Positions 7,844 through 17,576 of a stretch of DNA of 64,000 bases are shown one piece after another; position 1 is the stretch's first letter; each line of letters opens with the position of its first letter. Under the pieces are notes generated by a model that was not told the DNA's origin, made no database searches, and worked only from the letters and a program-made list of their open reading frames with translations. A program made the position numbers and the translations under genes. The DNA comes from Pedobacter sp. PLR (GTDB taxonomy: Bacteria; Bacteroidota; Bacteroidia; Sphingobacteriales; Sphingobacteriaceae): positions 124,001 through 188,000 of the forward strand of contig NZ_JAPIVQ010000010.1 of NCBI RefSeq assembly GCF_026239675.1. Reading direction: 5' to 3'.

Positions 7844-9469
7844 CTAAAACAAGTACTTAGTACTTAAAAAGTTAGAATTGTTACTGTCTACAATTTCATT
7901 GATCAGGTGTTTATTGTTTTCATTTAGTTTCGTTGCTACTAGAGAACGGATAGAAAACGACCGCAATGCATCCACTACAGAAAGCGTGCCTTCGGCACTA
8001 TCTTTTCTTCCGGTAAATGGGAACACGTCTGGCCCACGCTGGCACTGACAATTGATATTTACGCGACTCACCTGGTTAACTAATGGATCAATCAGGGAGG
8101 CGATTTCCTCATTGTCATTGCTGAATATGCTCACCTGTTGTCCGTGAGTAGATTCAATCAGGTACTCGATCGTTTCTTCCAGGTCATCAAAAGGCACAAC
8201 TGGAATCACCGGTCCAAATTGCTCTTCGGTATACAGTTTCATATCTTTCGTAACCGGATACACAATAGCCGGGTAGACAAAGGATTCGTTTACCGCACCT
8301 CCGTTTTCATTGATTACACGGGCACCATGGGCGATTGCATCTGCAATACATTCCTGTAAATAAGCCGGTTTATGAGGTTCTGGCAGCGGTGTCAGTGACA
8401 CCCCGTTTTCCCATGGCATTCCGTACTTTAATTGCTCCACAGCCGCAGTCAGTTCTTTTAAAAACACATCTGCCAGACTGCGGTGCACAAATATGATTTT
8501 CAATGCTGTGCAACGTTGTCCGTTAAATGACAAGGAACCTAATACCGTTTCCTGCACTGCTAACTGTACGTCTGCATTGGCCGTGATGATCGCTGCATTC
8601 TTTGCATCCAGCCCTAAAATAGCACGTAAACGATTTACTTTTGGATGTAGTTTTTTTAATTCATTGGCTACTTTACTCGATCCGATTAATGTCAGCACAT
8701 TGATCTGTCCGGATTTCATCAAATCAGGAATAATCTTATTCCCACGACCATAAATCGTATTGACCACACCTTTAGGAAAACAGTCGCGGAAAGCCTCCAA
8801 CAGTGGATAATGCAATAGCGTTCCATGCTTAGGTGGTTTGAACAACAGGGTATTCCCCATGATCAAAGCCGGAATTAATGTGGTAAAAGTCTCATTCAAC
8901 GGATAATTGAAAGGGCCCATACACAACACTACGCCCAATGGAGAACGTCTGATCTGTGCTACAATTCCCTGCTCAATACTGAACCTCGACGATTGTCTGT
9001 CCAGATCTTTTAATGCATCAATCGTAGCATGAATGTATTCTACAGTACGGTCAAACTCCTTCACTGAATCGGCGTAAGATTTGCCAATTTCCCACATCAG
9101 GAGCTTCACTACAGTCGCTTTCTTCTCAATAATCCGGTGTGTGAATTTCTCCACACAGTGAATACGGTCTGCAACGCTCATGGTTGGCCATTCGCCTCTG
9201 CCATTGTTATACGCTGCTACTGCCGCCGCTAATGCTTCAGCAGCTTCTTTTTCACTACACAAAGGGTATGTTCCAATCACCTTACGCTTCAATCCCTCAG
9301 GGGTTTTGATGCAGATTGGCGATAAAACTTCATGTATTTCTCCATCCCATGCACGTAGTTCCCCATTGCTCAAATACTCGCGTTGGTGAACCTCTTCTGC
9401 CAGTTTAAATTCCTCCGGAATCTGATGCTCCTCTACAAAAATAGATTGGAGCTGGTCATTAAAATTCAT
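7844..9469 (-). CDS. gapN: NADP-dependent non-phosphorylating glyceraldehyde-3-phosphate dehydrogenase (GapN-like)
   Basis: 541 residues, aldehyde dehydrogenase superfamily. MGPFNYPLNETFTTLIPAL and FKPPKHG match the substrate- and cofactor-binding stretch of GapN enzymes. Cys320 in SFNGQRCTALK is the catalytic thiol. The usual ELGG general-base motif reads ILGLDAKN instead, so the glutamate position is Ile284, with Asp288 nearby. GapN oxidises glyceraldehyde-3-phosphate to 3-phosphoglycerate, making NADPH without ATP. As the last gene of the galacturonate operon it would use the glyceraldehyde-3-phosphate released by KDPG aldolase. A different aldehyde substrate cannot be excluded. It lies 32 bp after the transporter gene. 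Confidence 0.78.
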   Translation of the reverse strand: MNFNDQLQSIFVEEHQIPEEFKLAEEVHQREYLSNGELRAWDGEIHEVLSPICIKTPEGLKRKVIGTYPLCSEKEAAEALAAAVAAYNNGRGEWPTMSVADRIHCVEKFTHRIIEKKATVVKLLMWEIGKSYADSVKEFDRTVEYIHATIDALKDLDRQSSRFSIEQGIVAQIRRSPLGVVLCMGPFNYPLNETFTTLIPALIMGNTLLFKPPKHGTLLHYPLLEAFRDCFPKGVVNTIYGRGNKIIPDLMKSGQINVLTLIGSSKVANELKKLHPKVNRLRAILGLDAKNAAIITANADVQLAVQETVLGSLSFNGQRCTALKIIFVHRSLADVFLKELTAAVEQLKYGMPWENGVSLTPLPEPHKPAYLQECIADAIAHGARVINENGGAVNESFVYPAIVYPVTKDMKLYTEEQFGPVIPVVPFDDLEETIEYLIESTHGQQVSIFSNDNEEIASLIDPLVNQVSRVNINCQCQRGPDVFPFTGRKDSAEGTLSVVDALRSFSIRSLVATKLNENNKHLINEIVDSNNSNFLSTKYLF

Positions 9470-9501
9470 AGTAATATGGTCGGTTAGGTAAATAAAACGA
9501 A

Positions 9502-10869
9502 TTATAGGTCAGTAATCGGCGCGTATTTTGGAACCAATGATTTCATTACGATCCAGGCTAATAAATAAGCTACTGCACAAATTGCAAACATGATGGTATA
9601 GCCGGTCTGTGTATGCCCCAATTCCTTATAGTGGTCAAATAGTGCTCCACCAAGTTTAGACATCACTACGCCGCCCAATCCACCTGCCATGCCACCTATA
9701 CCGATCACCGAAGCGATACTTTTCTTAGGAAACATATCTGAAACTGTGGTGAAAATATTTGCCGACCAGGCCTGGTGCGCTGAAGCACCGATACCGATCA
9801 GGATTACCGGAATCCAATAACTGTAATGGCCCAGCGGTTGTGCCAATAACACCAATAGCGGAAACAAAGCGATCACAAACATGGCACGCATACGACCGTC
9901 ATACGGAGAATATCCTTTATTAATGAAGTACATTGGAAACCAACCTCCGCCAACACTACCAATCATGGTCATGCTATATAACACGGTTAATGGCAACATA
10001 ATGTCTGTTCCCTGCAAATTGTACTGCACTTTCAGGTAAGAAGGCAACCAAAACAGGAAGAACCACCATACGCCATCAGTCATGAACTTACCAAAAGCAA
10101 ATGCCCAGGTTTGTTTATAACCTAACAACTTAGTCCATGGTACTTTTTTACCTTCATCAACAACCTCTACAGGTGCTTCATCTGCCTGATCACTATTCAC
10201 ATAGGCCAGTTCGCCAGCACACATTCTCTTTTGATTTTCTGGTTTTTCATAGAAAACACCCCAAAAGCCCAACCAGATAAATCCTACAGCACCGATGATT
10301 AAGAAAGCAGCTTCCCAACCCCAAACGGTAGCGATCCAGGGCACGGTCAATGGTGCCAAAATAGCACCGACGTTAGCGCCAGAATTGAATATACCCGTTG
10401 CGAAGGAACGTTCTTTTTTAGGAAAATACTCGGCTGTAGCTTTAATAGCTGCCGGAAAGTTAGCTGATTCCCCAAAAGCAAGGACTGCTCTGGCGATGAT
10501 AAATCCGACAACGGAAACCGGCATTGCGCCCAGTCCTACCCAAGCCAGGATTGTATTTGCACCTTCTCCGATCGGAATGGCCACGGCATGCATAATGGCA
10601 CCGATAGACCAGATAATCAAGGCGATGATATAGCCCCATTTCGTTCCTAATTTATCTACAAATCGCCCTGCAAAAAGCATAGAGATCGCATATACGAATT
10701 GAAAAGCGGCTGTTATATTGGCATAATCACTGTTGGTCCAGTTAAATTCTTTCTCCAGCATGGGATGCAGGAGACTTAATACTTGTCTGTCAAGGTAATT
10801 GACGGTAGTTGCGAAAAACAGTAATGCACAGATTGTCCATCTGTAATTACTCATTTTATTCTCTTTCAT
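9502..10869 (-). CDS. exuT: MFS hexuronate transporter (ExuT-like)
   Basis: 455 residues, about 12 membrane segments. The N-terminus (RWTICALLFFATTVNYLDRQ) and ALAFGESANFPAAIKA-type block (residues about 125-140) are typical of the anion:cation symporter branch of MFS, which includes hexuronate transporters. A second in-frame ATG at 10854 is also possible. It sits between gapN and the KDPG aldolase gene in an operon that fully catabolises galacturonate. Import of galacturonate across the inner membrane by H+ symport is the best reading. Substrate is inferred from family and neighbours. Confidence 0.88.
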   Translation of the reverse strand: MKENKMSNYRWTICALLFFATTVNYLDRQVLSLLHPMLEKEFNWTNSDYANITAAFQFVYAISMLFAGRFVDKLGTKWGYIIALIIWSIGAIMHAVAIPIGEGANTILAWVGLGAMPVSVVGFIIARAVLAFGESANFPAAIKATAEYFPKKERSFATGIFNSGANVGAILAPLTVPWIATVWGWEAAFLIIGAVGFIWLGFWGVFYEKPENQKRMCAGELAYVNSDQADEAPVEVVDEGKKVPWTKLLGYKQTWAFAFGKFMTDGVWWFFLFWLPSYLKVQYNLQGTDIMLPLTVLYSMTMIGSVGGGWFPMYFINKGYSPYDGRMRAMFVIALFPLLVLLAQPLGHYSYWIPVILIGIGASAHQAWSANIFTTVSDMFPKKSIASVIGIGGMAGGLGGVVMSKLGGALFDHYKELGHTQTGYTIMFAICAVAYLLAWIVMKSLVPKYAPITDL

Positions 10870-10911
10870 TATATTTGGTTTTTGGTTGGTTGTGGTTCGA
10901 TTGTAGGGGTA

Positions 10912-11571
10912 TTATCTACCCGCTTTTACCAGTTCAATCGTTTTGCTGGTGAGGTTCGCTAGTTCGTTATAGTCTTTGTTTTCTAAAATGTCTTTACTGA
11001 TTAGTTTGCTACCCATTCCAACGGCACATACGCCTGATTTGAACCAGTTGCTGATGTTGGTTTGCTCAATTTCAACACCACCGGTAGGAATGAAAAGCTG
11101 ACCAGGAAAAAGGTCTTTAATAGCTGCCATATAGGATGGACCAAGGATATTTGCAGGAAATAATTTGATCAATCCAGCACCCATTTGATGTGCAGTATTG
11201 ATTTCTGTCGGGGTAAAACAACCCGGAACCCATAACATGCCTTTTTCATGAACCAGATTCCCCACTGCTTCGTTTACAATCGGAGAAACAATAAAATGAG
11301 CACCAACAGCAATAAATGCTTCTGCTTCTGCTACAGTTTTGATGGTTCCTATACCCAGGTACAGGTCTTGCATTTCCGTTTTTAATGCTTCAATCAGCAG
11401 TTTGAAATTAGGCAATGCCGCCGGACCGCGGTTCGTGTATTCCAATACCCTGATTCCTGCTTTGTATAACGTCCTGATGATCTCCAGGCTCACCTGCGCA
11501 TCTTCAAAGTAGAACAAAGGAAGTATTCCCTGATCTGTAATGGCCTTTAAAGAGTTTTCTTTCGTTTTCAT
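10912..11571 (-). CDS. eda: 2-dehydro-3-deoxy-6-phosphogluconate (KDPG) aldolase
   Basis: 219 residues, class I aldolase of the KHG/KDPG family. VLEYTNRGP carries the catalytic glutamate. GLIKLFPANILGPSYM holds the Schiff-base lysine (about residue 135), and FIPTGGV binds the phosphate. The enzyme cleaves KDPG to pyruvate and glyceraldehyde-3-phosphate, the last carbon-splitting step of the galacturonate route. It follows kdgK by 57 bp on the same strand. Length is normal for the family. Confidence 0.92.
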   Translation of the reverse strand: MKTKENSLKAITDQGILPLFYFEDAQVSLEIIRTLYKAGIRVLEYTNRGPAALPNFKLLIEALKTEMQDLYLGIGTIKTVAEAEAFIAVGAHFIVSPIVNEAVGNLVHEKGMLWVPGCFTPTEINTAHQMGAGLIKLFPANILGPSYMAAIKDLFPGQLFIPTGGVEIEQTNISNWFKSGVCAVGMGSKLISKDILENKDYNELANLTSKTIELVKAGR

Positions 11572-11628
11572 TTCTCTATCGTTTTGTAAGGGTTCCTATT
11601 GTGGTTTATTCGTATGGTGTGTTGTTTG

Positions 11629-12657
11629 TTAAATAGCAGCTTCGTACATCCTGGCTACTTTAGGAATATCTTCCAGTTTGGTAGTGGTAAAGTCGGTATG
11701 GGTAAAGAGCTTCGAGAAGGCTGCTCTGGTGGCAAAACCAAGAATTTCTTCTTTGCTGTGCTCATGGTAGAAACCATAAATAAGGCCTGCCATAAAGCAA
11801 TCGCCACTACCTATTTTTCCAATAATTCTTTCCGCACGGTATTCTTTGGAAACGATGTTTTCTGTAGCGGTATGTAAAGTACAATAGTATTTAACGCCCT
11901 TTTCTTTGAAATCAAACCGGAACGTATTGGCCACAGCGGTACATTTTGGAAATTGCTGCATGATGGCTTCAGCACTCTTTTTAGCTTGCTCCAGGTAAAC
12001 CTCTTTGCGGTCTTCTTCAACTATTCCAGGTGCTACAGGGATACCTAACATGTTTTCTGCCGCCCATACATTACCCATGATCAGGTTACAGTATCTCGCC
12101 AGCGCAGGCATCACTTCTATCGGTTTTTTACCGTACTGCCACAGCTTACTTCTGAAATTGAGGTCCAGAGAAATCTGGATATTACGTTCGGAAGCAGCGA
12201 TTAAAGCCTCTTCACAAACAGCCACAACATCCTCATTTAATGCCGGACAAATGGCGCTAAAGTGCAACCAGGAAACATCCTGAAAAACCTTATCCCAATC
12301 GATTACCCCTGTTTTTAAGGTAGAAAAAGAGGAATGGGCGCGATCGTAGATCACTCCTGCATTCTTCAGATCCTTGCCATTTGGCAGGTAATACAAGCCG
12401 ATACGTTCGCCCGTATATTGCATCTGACTGGTATCAATATTCAGTTTATCCAGGTAGCTCACCACCTGTTTACTCATAAAATTGTCTGGCACTGCCGAAA
12501 GGTAGGACGATGGGACGCCCCAAAGCGCGAGTGCAGCAGCGACATTGGCCTCTGCACCTCCTACATAAAAGGACAGGTTGTTTTCTTTGAGCCAGTTCCC
12601 ATCCAAATCCGGAGAGATTCTCAATAACAGTTCACCAAAGTTTAAAACCTTTCCCAT
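11629..12657 (-). CDS. kdgK: 2-keto-3-deoxygluconate kinase, PfkB family
   Basis: 342 residues. The N-terminus VLNFGELLLRISPD and YVGGAEANVAAALALWG are PfkB sugar-binding signatures. IGSGDCFMAGLIYGF near the C-terminus is the GxGD catalytic/anion-hole motif, with Asp as the base; the family usually reads GAGDAF. In this operon it phosphorylates 2-keto-3-deoxygluconate, the product of UxaA, to KDPG, the substrate of Eda. Only 5 bp separate it from uxaC. Confidence 0.9.
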   Translation of the reverse strand: MGKVLNFGELLLRISPDLDGNWLKENNLSFYVGGAEANVAAALALWGVPSSYLSAVPDNFMSKQVVSYLDKLNIDTSQMQYTGERIGLYYLPNGKDLKNAGVIYDRAHSSFSTLKTGVIDWDKVFQDVSWLHFSAICPALNEDVVAVCEEALIAASERNIQISLDLNFRSKLWQYGKKPIEVMPALARYCNLIMGNVWAAENMLGIPVAPGIVEEDRKEVYLEQAKKSAEAIMQQFPKCTAVANTFRFDFKEKGVKYYCTLHTATENIVSKEYRAERIIGKIGSGDCFMAGLIYGFYHEHSKEEILGFATRAAFSKLFTHTDFTTTKLEDIPKVARMYEAAI

Positions 12658-12662
12658 ATCTA

Positions 12663-14063
12663 TTAAAATTTAAAGTACTCTTTTGCGTTGTTGTAACAGA
12701 TGTCCTGAATGATTTTACCCAGCCATTCCTGATCATCAGGCAATTCGCCGTTCTCCACGTCATCACCAAAAAGATTACATAAAATCCTTCTGAAATATTC
12801 ATGACGCGGGTAAGAAAGGAAACTTCTGCTGTCGGTCAGCATCCCTACAAACCGGCTCAGTAAGCCCATGTTTGACAAGGTATTCAGCTGTTTGATCATG
12901 CCGTCTTTCTGATCCAGGAACCACCATCCAGATCCCCATTGCACTTTTCCTGCAACCGTTCCGTCATTGTAATTCCCGATCATAGTCGCCATGAGTTCAT
13001 TGTCGGCAGGATTTAGATTGTACAGGATTGTTTTTGCCAGACAGTTCTTGCTATCCAATCTGTTTAAGAATTTAGCTAAGGCTTTCCCCTGACTAAAATC
13101 ACCTATAGAATCGAAACCGGTATCCGGCCCTAACTGACTCAATAAACGGTCATTATTATTTCTTAAAGCACCTAAGTGATATTGCTGAACCCATCCTTTT
13201 TCATGATCCCATAAAGCAAATTGAAACAGCAAGGCTGATTTAAACTGCCCGGTCTCTACCGGAGTTAAAGCAGATTGCTTTCTGATTTTAAGGTAAATTG
13301 CTTTAATTTCTTCATCTGTATAGTCATCGGCATAGATTTGCTCTAAACCATGATCAGAAACTGAACATCCGTTTTCTGCGAAATAGTCATGTCTTGATTT
13401 AAGCGCCGCTAAATAAGCATCTAAATCATCTAAAGAAGCCCCTGTTAAAGCCGCCAGCTGGTCGATATATTTATTTAACACCGTCGTGTCGTCTGCATTC
13501 ATCGCTTTATCAGGACGGAAGGCAGGCAGGACTTTAATATCCAGTTGATCTCTTTTGATTTGCTGGTGATATTCCAAAGAATCCAAAGGATCATCTGTAG
13601 TACATAAAGCCTTCACATTCATTTTACGCAACAGGTTTTGTACAGAATATTCTGGTGTTTGCAATTTAGCGGTACATTCTTCATAAATCCGCTCTGCATT
13701 TTCAGGACAAAGCACTTCATGAATATCGAAGTAACGTTGTAATTCCAGGTGTGTCCAGTGGTATAAAGGATTTCTTAGGGTATAAGGCACTGTTTCTGCC
13801 CATTTCTTGAACTTTTCAAGGTCGGTAGCCCCTCCGGTGATGTAATACTCATCAATACCGTTGGCACGCATAGCACGCCATTTATAGTGGTCGCCATACA
13901 ACCAGACCTGGGTAATATTTTCAAATATGAAATCGTTTGCAATCTGATCCGGCATTAAATGATTATGATAATCAATAATGGGCATCTGTTTTGCAAAATT
14001 ATGATACAGCGATTGTGCTGTCTTTGTCTGTAGTAAGAAGTTGCTATCTAAAAAGTTTTTCAC
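12663..14063 (-). CDS. uxaC: Glucuronate/galacturonate isomerase
   Basis: 466 residues, the normal length for UxaC. The start codon is GTG at 14063; no ATG fits upstream, and the N-terminus KNFLDSNFLLQ matches the family. MPIIDYHNHLMPDQI holds the metal-binding HxH of this amidohydrolase-fold enzyme. GSGWWFLDQKDGM and FVGMLTDSRSFLSYPRHEYF are conserved UxaC blocks. It isomerises D-galacturonate to tagaturonate (or glucuronate to fructuronate), the first cytosolic step. It is 26 bp downstream of uxaA. Confidence 0.95.
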   Translation of the reverse strand: MKNFLDSNFLLQTKTAQSLYHNFAKQMPIIDYHNHLMPDQIANDFIFENITQVWLYGDHYKWRAMRANGIDEYYITGGATDLEKFKKWAETVPYTLRNPLYHWTHLELQRYFDIHEVLCPENAERIYEECTAKLQTPEYSVQNLLRKMNVKALCTTDDPLDSLEYHQQIKRDQLDIKVLPAFRPDKAMNADDTTVLNKYIDQLAALTGASLDDLDAYLAALKSRHDYFAENGCSVSDHGLEQIYADDYTDEEIKAIYLKIRKQSALTPVETGQFKSALLFQFALWDHEKGWVQQYHLGALRNNNDRLLSQLGPDTGFDSIGDFSQGKALAKFLNRLDSKNCLAKTILYNLNPADNELMATMIGNYNDGTVAGKVQWGSGWWFLDQKDGMIKQLNTLSNMGLLSRFVGMLTDSRSFLSYPRHEYFRRILCNLFGDDVENGELPDDQEWLGKIIQDICYNNAKEYFKF

Positions 14064-14089
14064 AGTAATATTTCTAAATGTATAAAATT

Positions 14090-15742
14090 TTATAAAGAAA
14101 CGCCCCTTTTCCAGGGAATAAAATCATCTTGCCTGTGGCGTAAGGCACTCACCTCCACGTTCCCACTGGCCACTTCGATCACGTATTCCAATATACGGGC
14201 ACCTGCGGCTTCAATACTTTCTTCGCCATCGATGATAGACCCGGTGTCCAGATCAATAATGTCCCTCATTTTATTAAACAAGCGGGTATTACTGGCAATT
14301 TTCACTACCGGAGCAATCGGATTTCCTGTCGGAGTTCCCAGTCCAGTGGTAAATAAAACCACATTTGCGCCTGACCCTACCTCTGCAGTAGTCGATTCTA
14401 CATCATTACCTGGTGTACATAAAAGGTTCAATCCGGGCTTTGTCACTTTTTCGGGATAATCTAATACGGCCACTACCGGAGAGGTGCCGCCTTTTTTAGC
14501 TGCACCAGCAGATTTAATGGCATCGGTGATCAATCCGTCTTTAATATTCCCGGGCGAAGGGTTCATATCAAAGCCTGATCCTGCGGCTGTTGCCCTGCTG
14601 CTATAGGTAGTCATCAGTTCAGAAAAACGGCTTGCATCTGCACGCTCCACGCACCTGTCGCTAAGATTTTGCTCTACCCCACACAATTCAGGAAATTCTG
14701 CCAGAATTACGGAGCCGCCTAAAGCGACCAACAAGTCGGATGTATAGCCAATTGCCGGGTTTGCAGAAATTCCCGAGAAGCCATCGGAACCACCACATTC
14801 CAATCCGATACACAATTTGCTCAGAGGGGCAGCCTGGCGAACGTTTTTATTCGCCTGCATTAAACCTGCAAACGTTTGCTTAATTGCCTGACTCAGCAAC
14901 TCCGATTCTTTACCAATCGTCTGTTGATCCAGGATGTATAACGGCTTATCAAAGTTGGGTACCCGCTGCTCTATTTCTTCCTGCAAGATGCTCACCTGAG
15001 CATTCTGACAACCCAGACTAAGGATGGTTGCACCAGCAACATTCGGATGTGTGATGTATCCGGCCAATAATCCGCATAAAGTCTGGGAATCTTGTCTGGT
15101 ACCACCGCAACCGCCGGTATGCGTCAGGAACTTGATCCCGTCAACATTAGGAAATAAACGGTTTGCCTTCTCCTTTTGTTCTGTATAGATCAATTGTGCG
15201 TTCAGGATCTCATCCAGACTTTTTCCCTGCTCATATAAGGAGATCAGTTCTTTTGCCTGCTGCTGGTAAGTTTCATTACGGCCATAGCCCAGATTATTCA
15301 ATAAAGCTTCCTGAATCACCTCCAGATTCCTGTTTTCACAGAAAACCATCGGAATCACCAACCAATAATTCGCGGTTCCCACCTGTCCGTCGTTGCGATG
15401 AAAACCATTGAATGTGCGATCTTTCCAGCCCTGGATATCTGGCTTATTCCAGGACAAATGCGCTTCATTGGTTTCAAAACCAGTCGCAGCATGTTTGATG
15501 TTTGAAGTAGTCAACAGGGAGCCAGGGGGAATATCCGCCTGGGCTTTACCCACCAATACGCCATACATGATCAGCTCGTCTCCGGATTTCATCGCTTCAG
15601 TATTGAACTTATGTTTTGCCGCTACATTGTCCTGCAACAGGTAATCTAAACCCGCATAGCTCAAAACTTCCCCTTTCGACAGGTCCGTTAATGCCACCAA
15701 CACATTATCTTTTGGATGGACCTTTAATATTCTTTGCTTCAT
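14090..15742 (-). CDS. uxaA: Altronate dehydratase
   Basis: 550 residues from the ATG at 15742; a TTG one codon earlier is less likely. Residues 1-95 form a SAF domain. The remainder is the UxaA catalytic region, with THTGGCGGTRQDSQTL, GLECGGSDGFSGI and TGLGTPTGNPI. The enzyme dehydrates D-altronate to 2-keto-3-deoxygluconate. Its start overlaps the uxaB stop by one base (TGATG), so translation is probably coupled. Both SAF and catalytic parts are present in one chain, as in E. coli. Confidence 0.95.
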   Translation of the reverse strand: MKQRILKVHPKDNVLVALTDLSKGEVLSYAGLDYLLQDNVAAKHKFNTEAMKSGDELIMYGVLVGKAQADIPPGSLLTTSNIKHAATGFETNEAHLSWNKPDIQGWKDRTFNGFHRNDGQVGTANYWLVIPMVFCENRNLEVIQEALLNNLGYGRNETYQQQAKELISLYEQGKSLDEILNAQLIYTEQKEKANRLFPNVDGIKFLTHTGGCGGTRQDSQTLCGLLAGYITHPNVAGATILSLGCQNAQVSILQEEIEQRVPNFDKPLYILDQQTIGKESELLSQAIKQTFAGLMQANKNVRQAAPLSKLCIGLECGGSDGFSGISANPAIGYTSDLLVALGGSVILAEFPELCGVEQNLSDRCVERADASRFSELMTTYSSRATAAGSGFDMNPSPGNIKDGLITDAIKSAGAAKKGGTSPVVAVLDYPEKVTKPGLNLLCTPGNDVESTTAEVGSGANVVLFTTGLGTPTGNPIAPVVKIASNTRLFNKMRDIIDLDTGSIIDGEESIEAAGARILEYVIEVASGNVEVSALRHRQDDFIPWKRGVSL

Positions 15743-17274
15743 CAATTGCTTTGTAAATGTTTTTCTGACTGTTGAAATGCCTGTCGCAATGTTTCCTGCA
15801 TTCCTGCTGATAAAATCAGTTTATACTGTGCTGTTATGGTCTCTTTTAGCCCTGGTAATACCGATAAGTCCGTAGACCATAATCCTGTATCTGCCAGTAC
15901 CTGTTGTACATACTCTTCTGCTGACAGTCCGCTTTTTGCCTGGAAATAACCGGCCTGATCGTCTGTAATCTGGTATTCTTTACCTTCAAACACGCCAAAG
16001 TACTGGCCATTCGAGGAAGCTCTGCTCACCCTCATAAACACCAGATAGGCCGCAAAACCAAGGGCAATATGTGGCGGAACCTGGTGGTATTTCTTAAAAT
16101 AGTTGAGCAACACCGGAACCACTCTGATCTTGATTTTCATCGTATACTGGAAGGTAATATTGATCCAGAAATGAGCGATAAAAGGATTCGAGAAGCGATC
16201 GATTACCGTATTTGAAAATGCGCTGGAAAGTGCTATTGCCACTTCGTAAGGAATTGCCGGTGCGATCTCTTTCTGCATCACCTTGGTGATATAACGCTTT
16301 AAAGGTTGTTCAGACATCGCTTCTGCTACCGTAGGAATTCCGGAAAGGAAGGCTATTGCCGCTGCAAGCGTATGTGAGCCGTTTAACAAACGAACTTTCA
16401 GCTCTCTGTAAACCTCAATATCGGGCTTTACAATAATTCCTTCATCTACTCCAGTTAGCCCCAGCAATCTTTCTACTTCTGCTCCACCTTCTATTGCCCA
16501 AAGGCGATAAGGTTCGGCCATGATTAACAATTGATCAGTATAACCCAGCTCCTGCTCCAGTTCAGTGAGTACTTCCGCATCAGGTTTCCCAGGGACAATC
16601 CTGTCTACCAGTGAATTGCAGAAATGAATGTGTTGTTTTAGCCATTCTTTAAATGCTATGTCTAAACCCTGGTGATCAGCTAGTTCATACACGATCGCTT
16701 CCAGTCTTTTTCCATTATCAGGGATGAGCTCTGTAGCAATCACCACTAAATCTGCATCACCATCATTCGCGGCAAAAGCTTTGAACCTCGCATACAATAC
16801 AGCTAGTAATTTTGCCGGAAATGAGCGTGGCGGACGCTGGTGAATATCTTCCTTCAGGAGTTGTATGCCTACTTCAGTGGTATTGGAAACGATTAGTCTT
16901 AAGTCTTTGCTGGTTGCGATTTCCAGGATACTGTCCCAGTCCTCATCTGCAGTCAACACACGGCTGATTGCAGATGAAATGATATTTTCTTTGATATCCT
17001 CTCCTTGTTCAATCCCCCTGACACATATGGTGTACAAACTATCTTGTGCAGTAAAAGCGTTGGTATTTCCTTTACTGGTTGATTTCACCACAGCAATTCT
17101 GCCGTTAAAGGTGCCCATCAGATTTGCTTTGTTGATGAAATAATCCGGAAGTCCACGTAAAAGTACGCCGGTTCCAAATTGCAAGACCCTTTCAGGAAGG
17201 TTAAAATGCCGCTGATCAGGAACAGTTAGCTTCCCTGATCCCATACCATTTAAGGTGTTTTTGGATAGTATCAT
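15742..17274 (-). CDS. uxaB: Tagaturonate reductase
   Basis: 510 residues, mannitol-dehydrogenase family. VLQFGTGVLLRGLPDYFINK near residue 30 is the NAD-binding glycine loop, and VKVRLLNGSHTLAAAIAFL-type sequence near residue 300 is the conserved substrate-binding lysine/asparagine/histidine block. It reduces tagaturonate to altronate with NADH. It is the first gene of the catabolic operon uxaB-uxaA-uxaC-kdgK-eda-exuT-gapN. The operon is preceded by a regulatory module at 17299-17373, whose -7-like box ends about 25 bp before the start codon. Confidence 0.93.
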   Translation of the reverse strand: MILSKNTLNGMGSGKLTVPDQRHFNLPERVLQFGTGVLLRGLPDYFINKANLMGTFNGRIAVVKSTSKGNTNAFTAQDSLYTICVRGIEQGEDIKENIISSAISRVLTADEDWDSILEIATSKDLRLIVSNTTEVGIQLLKEDIHQRPPRSFPAKLLAVLYARFKAFAANDGDADLVVIATELIPDNGKRLEAIVYELADHQGLDIAFKEWLKQHIHFCNSLVDRIVPGKPDAEVLTELEQELGYTDQLLIMAEPYRLWAIEGGAEVERLLGLTGVDEGIIVKPDIEVYRELKVRLLNGSHTLAAAIAFLSGIPTVAEAMSEQPLKRYITKVMQKEIAPAIPYEVAIALSSAFSNTVIDRFSNPFIAHFWINITFQYTMKIKIRVVPVLLNYFKKYHQVPPHIALGFAAYLVFMRVSRASSNGQYFGVFEGKEYQITDDQAGYFQAKSGLSAEEYVQQVLADTGLWSTDLSVLPGLKETITAQYKLILSAGMQETLRQAFQQSEKHLQSN

Positions 17275-17576
17275 GTCTTAATTTACATTCGGTTGAAAAC
17301 AATTCTACATAATAATTATAAGGAAAGTCCGGCTTAGGTGGAAATTATTTGCGCAATCGTTATCGGGAACGTTATCGTGCGCCACTCATTAGGCTATTTC
17401 ATCAGAAAGGCCATTATTTGAAAAAACACAAGAAAATCAGGGATCAGGATTACATCGGCAAGACTGGTTGTGAGGTCTGGTTAATAGCTGATATTTAAGA
17501 AAATCCCGGGATTACCGGGGGATAACCGCCTGATGAAATCAGGTCGGCAGACAGGCAGGAAGGATTCAAGATATGG
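17275..17576. other. Intergenic region between uxaB and the pectate lyase gene
   Basis: This 302-bp gap holds regulatory module A in its uxaB-proximal part. Near the lyase stop it has a hairpin at about 17525-17547 (CCTGAT-GAA-ATCAGG, with flanking CCG/CGG), which could end the GH105-PL10 transcript although no T-run follows. The stretch 17383-17520 has no ORF or repeat that I can support. Confidence 0.55.
17299..17373 (-). promoter_or_regulatory. Pectin regulon module A, upstream of uxaB
   Basis: ACAATTCTACAT (17299-17310), then 39 bp, then TGCGCAATCGTT (17350-17361), then 6 bp and AACGTT (17368-17373). The same order and the same 39-bp spacing occur at 22436 and 34549. Read on the minus strand toward uxaB, the inner element contains TAGAATTG, a one-mismatch match to the Bacteroidota -7 box TAnnTTTG. 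The outer element AACGATTGCGCA is the likely activator or operator site. No consistent -33 TTG is seen between them. Confidence 0.75.

Noticed and set aside
17395-17520. Possible small gene or RNA between uxaB and PL10
   Set aside because: No start with a plausible frame, no strong hairpin and no promoter box were seen there.
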